Positions 7,430 to 11,475 of a DNA stretch of 11,475 nt are shown here, in pieces (the stretch's first letter is position 1; every line of letters starts with the position of its first letter). The notes under the pieces were generated by a model, which was not told the DNA's origin, made no database searches, and saw only the letters and a program-made list of their open reading frames with translations. The stretch covers positions 1 through 11,475 of the forward strand of contig CAKUKM010000054.1 of assembly GCA_934663595.1 (NCBI GenBank). The letters are read 5' to 3'. Both the position numbers and the translations under genes were made by a program. The stretch comes from an uncultured Clostridia bacterium. GTDB taxonomy: Bacteria > Bacillota > Clostridia > Christensenellales > Aristaeellaceae.

Positions 7430-7647
7430 CTGTTTCGGCTCCCTGAAAAGGAGCGGGAATGAAAACAGCTTCCTGCTGGAGAACATCCAATACCGGCCTT
7501 GATCGACAGCCGGTCAAAGCGGGAGCCCCGGCAGTTCCGCGCTTTCGCCGCGCAATCAACCTGAAACAGTTCCGCCGGTATTACCATGCCGATTCTGCCA
7601 TGTTCGCCGAGCGCCTCGCGCGAAGGCGGCAGAAAGGGAAGCCGGAT
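7430..7647 (-). pseudogene. Decayed fragment of an adenine-specific DNA methyltransferase
   Basis: Read on the minus strand, the sequence right after the GH31 fragment gives EALGEHGRIGMVIPAELFQV then DCAAKARN and FDRLSI. In another frame a little further on it gives VLDVLQQEAVFI. In Eco57I/N6-adenine methylases the run GGRIGMVIPAEL-x-x-V-x-YAAE-x-R is followed some 25 residues later by the motif D-x-x-QQE-x-VFLL, so both blocks appear in the right order but in different frames and with bases missing. Only about 70 residues remain of a protein several hundred residues long, and the NPPY catalytic motif is absent. It is non-functional. The identification rests on remembered motifs only. Confidence 0.5.
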
Positions 7648-8399
7648 GTTTGTATAGCGCAACTTGCACTGCCAGTAGCCCAATCCATATTCTGGCATCA
7701 TCGGAACTTTGCCCGTTACGGCGGCGTAGGCTTCCTCAATTTCTGCAGGCGCGTCGCCGGCAACGACCCAGCAATCCAATTTCTTTGTGGCATACGCTTC
7801 AAAGCTGATAATGTTGCAGCCCAGAACCGCGCGACCGATCGCAGGATTGTTCCAGAGAAAGCCATAGCCGCGGGATGAAACCATAAACGGAATCGTGACT
7901 TGCGAATTGCGCTGAGCCAGCTCCAGATCCATACCCTTCAGATTCAGGTAAGGCTGCTGATATTGCCCCATGCCGAATATCTTCTCGTTGGGATCCTTGG
8001 ATTCGAAGCGCAGCGTGAGATGATAGTCTCCTCCTGGATTGCCCTTGAACTCGCGGGCTTCAATTTCAATGGCGCAGCACTTTGGATCCTTTTCATCGCT
8101 GCGAGTGCGCTGGTATTCCTCCAGCAGGATCTCGCCATGCTGATTGCAGACGACAATTTTTCCGCCTCGAGATACCGTGGCAAAAATTTTTCCGTTGCGT
8201 ATTGAGCCCGTTTTTTTCCCGCATCTATCAAAATCTCCGCCTGAATCGCAGGCGCCGGTTCACTCAGCGCCCAGTCCTCGCAGGGCATTTCGGATAGCTT
8301 GGTCGAGCGGATCCGCAGGGCGTTTTCGCCCCACGGTTCAATCCAGAGTTTTTCCGAATCATAGGTATAGACCAGCCGGTTGCCGCTTTTCTGAATCAT
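7648..8399 (-). pseudogene. GH31-family alpha-glycosidase, frameshifted and cut off before its catalytic barrel
   Basis: Last gene of the minus-strand importer operon, 33 bp after the MalG-type permease, with AGAGGAG 7 bases before its ATG. The N-terminal beta domain begins MIQKSGNRLVYTYDSEKLWI and reads in one frame to a run of seven A's (8211-8217). It then continues in the -1 frame as GSIRNGKIFATVSRGGKIVV through GMGQYQQPYLNLKGMDLELA to MPEYGLGYWQCKLRYTN. The last block is the start of the GH31 TIM barrel. The frame then passes into unrelated sequence near 7648, so the catalytic nucleophile and acid/base regions are missing; about 250 of some 650-750 residues remain. Intact relatives hydrolyse alpha-glucosides or alpha-xylosides, a hint to the importer's substrate. 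Sequencing error could explain the frameshift but not the truncation. Confidence 0.8.
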
Positions 8400-8432
8400 T
8401 TTGACACTCCTCTAAGTAGCGATCGATATTGC

Positions 8433-9317
8433 TTATTTGACGGCGCCCTCAACCATGCCGCGGATGATGTATTTCTGCGCGAACAGATACAGCACGATGA
8501 TCGGGAGCATGGCCAGCAGCGTAGATGTCATAACAAGATCCCACTGGCGCACATAGGTGCCGATGAAAACCTGCACTGCCAGAGGCAACGTCTGAACCTC
8601 TCCATTGGAACCCAGAAGCAGAAGCGGCAGGAGATAGTCGTTCCAGATCCACAGACCGTTGAGCACCAGAATCGTAACCAGAACCGGCTGCAGCAGCGGG
8701 AGCACTATTCTGAAAAAGATGCCCGGCCTGGAGCAGCCGTCTATGTCAGCCGCCTCCTCCAGCGTTACGGGAATGTTCTTGATAAAGCCATGGAACACGA
8801 AGATGGACAGCGATTCACCAAAGCCGATGTATGCAAAGACCATACCAAAACGGCTGCGCAACATAGGAAGTCCCGTTGCCTTACCGATGCTCTTGAACCA
8901 TGAAATCAGCGGAAACATGACCACCTGAAATGGGATGCACATTGCCGCAATGAACATCAGAAATAGCGCCTTGCTGGTTCTGCTCTTGTTGCGAACCAGC
9001 ACCCATGCAGCCATACTGGACACGACGGAAATGCAGATCAGCGAAAGCACCGTAATGATCACGGAATCGCCGAACGATGCAAAATAGCTGAACGTCGCAT
9101 TCGTAACCATGACCTTCACATTTGTAAAGAGCTGCCCAACATTGGCGGGCATTCCGACCGCGGACTGCATAATTTCGCCGTTGGTGCGCATGGAGTTGAT
9201 CAGAACAATGGCAAACGGAAGCATAAACAGTGTAAACAGAAGAATACACGTTGCCTCCAGCACAATCGCCTTCAGTTTTCTTCGCTTGATCGCATTCTTG
9301 ACTGCCTGAGTCTGCAT
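8433..9317 (-). CDS. MalG-type sugar ABC transporter permease
   Basis: Permease of 294 aa (COG0395-like). Its start overlaps the preceding permease stop in a TAATG junction, and an AAGGAGGTGG site lies just upstream, so the two are translationally coupled. The first helix is at about residues 20-42 (ATCILLFTLFMLPFAIVLIN), with more around 82-105, 118-138 and 165-180. The EAA loop EEAADIDGCSRPGIFFRIVL lies at about 187-206, and the C-terminus YIIRGMVEGAVK is the family's usual ending. It should pair with the product of 9317-10237. The family serves mono- and oligosaccharide uptake with an ATPase that is not encoded here. Intact. Confidence 0.93.
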   Translation of the reverse strand: MQTQAVKNAIKRRKLKAIVLEATCILLFTLFMLPFAIVLINSMRTNGEIMQSAVGMPANVGQLFTNVKVMVTNATFSYFASFGDSVIITVLSLICISVVSSMAAWVLVRNKSRTSKALFLMFIAAMCIPFQVVMFPLISWFKSIGKATGLPMLRSRFGMVFAYIGFGESLSIFVFHGFIKNIPVTLEEAADIDGCSRPGIFFRIVLPLLQPVLVTILVLNGLWIWNDYLLPLLLLGSNGEVQTLPLAVQVFIGTYVRQWDLVMTSTLLAMLPIIVLYLFAQKYIIRGMVEGAVK

Positions 9318-10237
9318 TACATCTCCACCTCCTTGCGTTTCGTGACGGACACCTGAATGATCGAAACAATTGCCAGGAATATGAAGAAGATAACCGCCTT
9401 CGCCTGTCCTTCAGCCGTCTTGTTATAGAGGTACGCAGTGTTATAAATATTCAGCGCCAGCAGCTCGGATGAACGCACGACGGTGCCGTTGAACAGGCTC
9501 ACGGGACCACCGTTGGTCAATGCGAAGTTCAGGTCGTAGGACTTGAACGCATTCGTCAGCGTAAGGAACAGACAGATGGTAAAAGAATTCGATACCAGAG
9601 GCATGACGATTCTGAACAGGCGACGCAGATATGAGGCGCCGTCGACTTCTGCCGCTTCCATTACATCCATGGAGATGCTCTGAATGCCGGCAATGTAAAT
9701 CATCATGATATACCCCGCATACTGCCATGTATTGACAAAAGCCATCAGGAAAATGATAGAATCTCCCCTTGAAAGCAGCGATGTGCTTAGTCCGGCAATT
9801 CCCAGCTTGCCCGCAAGGCTCGGGACGATGTTACTGAAGATGAACTGCCAGATCGTACCCAAAACGATACCGCCGATCAGATTGGGAACAAAAAAGCCGA
9901 CGCGATAAAGATTGCGCGCCTTTGCGTTACTGGTCACCAGCAGCGCCAGAATGAAGCCCACCGCATTGACCAGGACGATGCTCAGAACAGCATACTTCAC
10001 TGTGGCATAGGCTGAATAAAAAAACTGCCTGTCCTGAAAGATGGAGGAATAGTTTTTCAGACCAATGAACGCCTTCTGAACGTTAATGCCATCCCAGTTG
10101 GTAAAAGAGTAGTAGATACCAAGCAGAAACGGAACCAGAATAACAACGACGAACACAAAGATCGCCGGCGCAAGGAAGACGCTGTCCCAGAAGATTCTGC
10201 CCCGTTTGTATCCCGATTTTCTGTCAGATTTCGTCAT
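9317..10237 (-). CDS. MalF/UgpA-type sugar ABC transporter permease
   Basis: Permease of about 306 aa (COG1175-like). The start is placed at 10237 (MTKSDRKSGYKRGRIF), with GGGTGG 8 bases upstream. An ATG 108 bp earlier would run back into the binding-protein gene and through a perfect palindrome, and adds residues of no family character. The first helix is SVFLAPAIFVFVVVILVPFL, followed by YYSFTNWDG, which is very typical of MalF/UgpA proteins. The EAA loop EAAEVDGASYLRRLFRIVMP lies at about residues 188-207, and a last helix ends shortly before the C-terminus SVTKRKEVEM. Its stop shares a base with the next start. It forms the channel with the MalG-type partner. Confidence 0.92.
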   Translation of the reverse strand: MTKSDRKSGYKRGRIFWDSVFLAPAIFVFVVVILVPFLLGIYYSFTNWDGINVQKAFIGLKNYSSIFQDRQFFYSAYATVKYAVLSIVLVNAVGFILALLVTSNAKARNLYRVGFFVPNLIGGIVLGTIWQFIFSNIVPSLAGKLGIAGLSTSLLSRGDSIIFLMAFVNTWQYAGYIMMIYIAGIQSISMDVMEAAEVDGASYLRRLFRIVMPLVSNSFTICLFLTLTNAFKSYDLNFALTNGGPVSLFNGTVVRSSELLALNIYNTAYLYNKTAEGQAKAVIFFIFLAIVSIIQVSVTKRKEVEM

Positions 10238-10272
10238 GTTCAGTTCCACCCGCTTTCCGTTTTGATGGATGC

Positions 10273-10304
10273 GAGAAAGGCGGATCGATCGATCCGCCTT
10301 TCTC
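10273..10304. other. Perfect 32-bp palindrome between binding protein and permeases
   Basis: The minus-strand mRNA has GAGAAAGGCGGATC pairing with GATCCGCCTTTCTC around a central GATC: a flawless 32-base self-complementary sequence 10 bases after the binding-protein stop and about 21 bases before the permease ribosome site. No T-run follows, so full termination is not expected. Hairpins here are known in other sugar operons (malE-malF) to stabilise the upstream binding-protein mRNA and lower downstream expression, so that is the likely role. Its symmetry would also suit a protein-binding site. Confidence 0.75.
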
Positions 10305-10313
10305 CAAAGCTGC

Positions 10314-11399
10314 TTACAAGGTCGGAATCTTGGCGATTTCGGCAACCATCATGGCTTCAAAGGTCGCAACATCAATCGCGTCGCTGGCCAGAAGCTCATA
10401 TAGAGGAGCCAGATTGCCCTTCGGGAAACCGCTGGGCATCTGGTACTGGTGCCAGGCGTAGTTGGCGCCGTTAACGCTCCAGTTCATAACGGCGCCGCTC
10501 AGCGGAGAAGCGATTTCGCCTTCAACGTTGGTGTAAGCAGGGATCATGGCTGCGTCAACCAGCATATAATGATGGCCTTCCGGAGTGGTCGCCATCGCGT
10601 TCAGGAACTGCTTCGCCTCTTCAATGTTGGCGCTGTTCTTATTGATGACGTACCAGGACGGAGCGGAGATCATGATGCCCTTCAGATCGGTCTCCAGGAA
10701 GGAGAACGGGATATAACCCATATCGAAATCAACACCGATAGCCAGGATGTTGGGATCCATCCAGTTTCCCTGATGATAGAAGGCGGTCTTGCCGCTGGTG
10801 AAGGCGGTCAGCTGCTGATCCTGCGAGCCGGAAACGAGGATATTCTTCTCGGAATACTTAAAGATAAGGCCGACGTATTCACAGTAAGCGTGGAAGCGCT
10901 CCGCGTCAACCTTGCCTTCGAGCAGAAGATCTATAATAGAAGAATCATTGTAGTCCAGTCCTGCGGACAGGTAAACGTTGAAGTTCTGCTCTGCAGTAAC
11001 CCAGGTCATGCCGGTCGCAGAGCTGCAAACCATCGAGATGCAGGCGTCCAGACCCAGCTCATCCTTCATGGAATCCAGCTTCTCCAGAGCCTCGCGGAAA
11101 GCGTTAACATTGGTCAGCGTCGCAGGATCGATGCCCGCCTTAGCCAGGACGTCCGCGTTGTACGCCATGCCGTAGCCTTCGATCGCGATCGGGAAGCCAA
11201 CGACTTCGCCGTTCTCGCCGGTGTACGCATAGGCGGTATACTCATTCCAGGGCTCGCCAGCCATATCGACCATATAATCCTTGAAGGTTTCATACATGGA
11301 AGCGCCGGTGATGGCAAAGATATCGGGCTCTTCATTGGCAAACTGCGCCTTTAGCGCGGTTTCATAGTCGATGGATCCGCCTGCGCTTGATGATTTTGA
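10314..11399 (-). CDS. MalE/UgpB-type solute-binding protein, 5' end missing
   Basis: About 361 residues of a periplasmic/surface-type sugar-binding protein (family 1, COG1653-like). The recognisable part starts with SIDYETALKAQFANEEPDIF, the block where the family has its 'x-F-A-x-x-x-x-PDI' motif at about residue 70-90. It continues through FPIAIEGYGMAYNADVLAKA, FTSGKTAFYHQGNWMDPNIL (ligand-cleft region) and the C-terminal W-x-x-YQMPSGF segment. The signal peptide and roughly the first 60-80 residues are gone. The frame runs into the 76-bp repeat at 11400 and would use a TTG inside it, which is not a true start. The gene was either interrupted by the element, or the contig ends at it and the rest lies elsewhere. 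It is the first gene of the minus-strand operon, so that operon's promoter is not in the window. Confidence 0.88.
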   Translation of the reverse strand, partial: SKSSSAGGSIDYETALKAQFANEEPDIFAITGASMYETFKDYMVDMAGEPWNEYTAYAYTGENGEVVGFPIAIEGYGMAYNADVLAKAGIDPATLTNVNAFREALEKLDSMKDELGLDACISMVCSSATGMTWVTAEQNFNVYLSAGLDYNDSSIIDLLLEGKVDAERFHAYCEYVGLIFKYSEKNILVSGSQDQQLTAFTSGKTAFYHQGNWMDPNILAIGVDFDMGYIPFSFLETDLKGIMISAPSWYVINKNSANIEEAKQFLNAMATTPEGHHYMLVDAAMIPAYTNVEGEIASPLSGAVMNWSVNGANYAWHQYQMPSGFPKGNLAPLYELLASDAIDVATFEAMMVAEIAKIPTL

Positions 11400-11475
11400 G
11401 GCTCTGTTCAAAAAATTCTGTAAACGCGACTTCTGTGACGAAGTCAGAGATTTCAAGATTCCGGAGCCGGAGGCC
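11400..11475. repeat. Right copy of the 76-bp terminal inverted repeat
   Basis: Reverse complement of 20-95 with one mismatch (T here at the position opposite G78). Read outward from the edge it begins GGCTCTGTTCAAAAAATTC. It runs to the last base of the window, so the element continues beyond. The edge at 11400 falls inside the binding-protein coding sequence, just as the left edge falls inside a transposase gene. Two unrelated genes broken at the same base argue that this is the true end of a mobile element. Confidence 0.7.

Noticed and set aside
10238..10345. N-terminal extension of the MalF-type permease overlapping the binding-protein gene
   Set aside because: It reads through the perfect palindrome and has no family-like residues, while the ATG at 10237 has a good ribosome site and a normal N-terminus.
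11400..11456. Start of the right binding protein at a TTG within the repeat
   Set aside because: It would lack any signal peptide, and the sequence belongs to the repeated element. The same frame reading is found in the left copy beside an unrelated gene.
1..11475. CRISPR arrays, tRNA or rRNA genes, toxin-antitoxin or defence genes
   Set aside because: No regularly spaced repeats, cloverleaf sequences or matching small gene pairs were seen. The methyltransferase fragment is too decayed to count as a defence system.

Overview
No rRNA or tRNA is present to place the organism, so the assignment rests on gene content. The GC-rich coding sequence (by eye well above 50%), the AGGAGG-type ribosome binding sites, the LplB/YtcP-type permeases with no ATPase gene, the membrane-anchored AraC regulator and the GH31 gene together suggest an uncultured Bacillota (Clostridia-like) from a glycan-rich habitat such as the gut. 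This is inference. The window looks like a contig bounded by repeats.

Layout. Positions 20-95 and 11400-11475 are an inverted pair of the same 76-bp sequence with one mismatch. Each copy stops at the same base and cuts into a different gene: the C-terminal end of an IS1182-like transposase on the left (97-216), and the 5' part of a solute-binding-protein gene on the right. Two hairpin terminators lie at 216-267 and 299-347.

The first transport locus is divergent. A two-TM AraC-family regulator is on the minus strand (346-2541). A four-gene operon is on the plus strand: LplB-type permease (2763-3719), YtcP/LplC-type permease (3732-4634), PHP-family phosphoesterase (4646-5440) and an LplA-like solute-binding protein (5486-7054). 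The 180-bp divergent spacer holds a promoter for the regulator and several palindromes. The natural reading is a surface sensor/regulator controlling uptake of a glycan fragment, with the PHP enzyme possibly acting on a phosphorylated product.

The second transport locus is on the minus strand, converging on the first: truncated MalE/UgpB-type binding protein (10314-11399), MalF-type permease (9317-10237), MalG-type permease (8433-9317) and a broken GH31 alpha-glycosidase (7648-8399). A perfect 32-bp palindrome separates the binding protein from the permeases. GH31 carries a -1 frameshift at an A7 run and is cut off before its catalytic barrel, where it joins a decayed adenine-methyltransferase fragment (about 7430-7647).

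Between the two converging operons, 7055-7430 has no credible gene but is full of nested inverted repeats (7073-7126, 7151-7260, 7323-7369). This is the least explained part of the window. Neither importer has its own ATPase, as is usual for Bacillota sugar importers that share an MsmX-type ATPase encoded elsewhere. I found no complete novel system. The strongest leads are the repeated element at the ends, the structured region and the GH31/methyltransferase junction.
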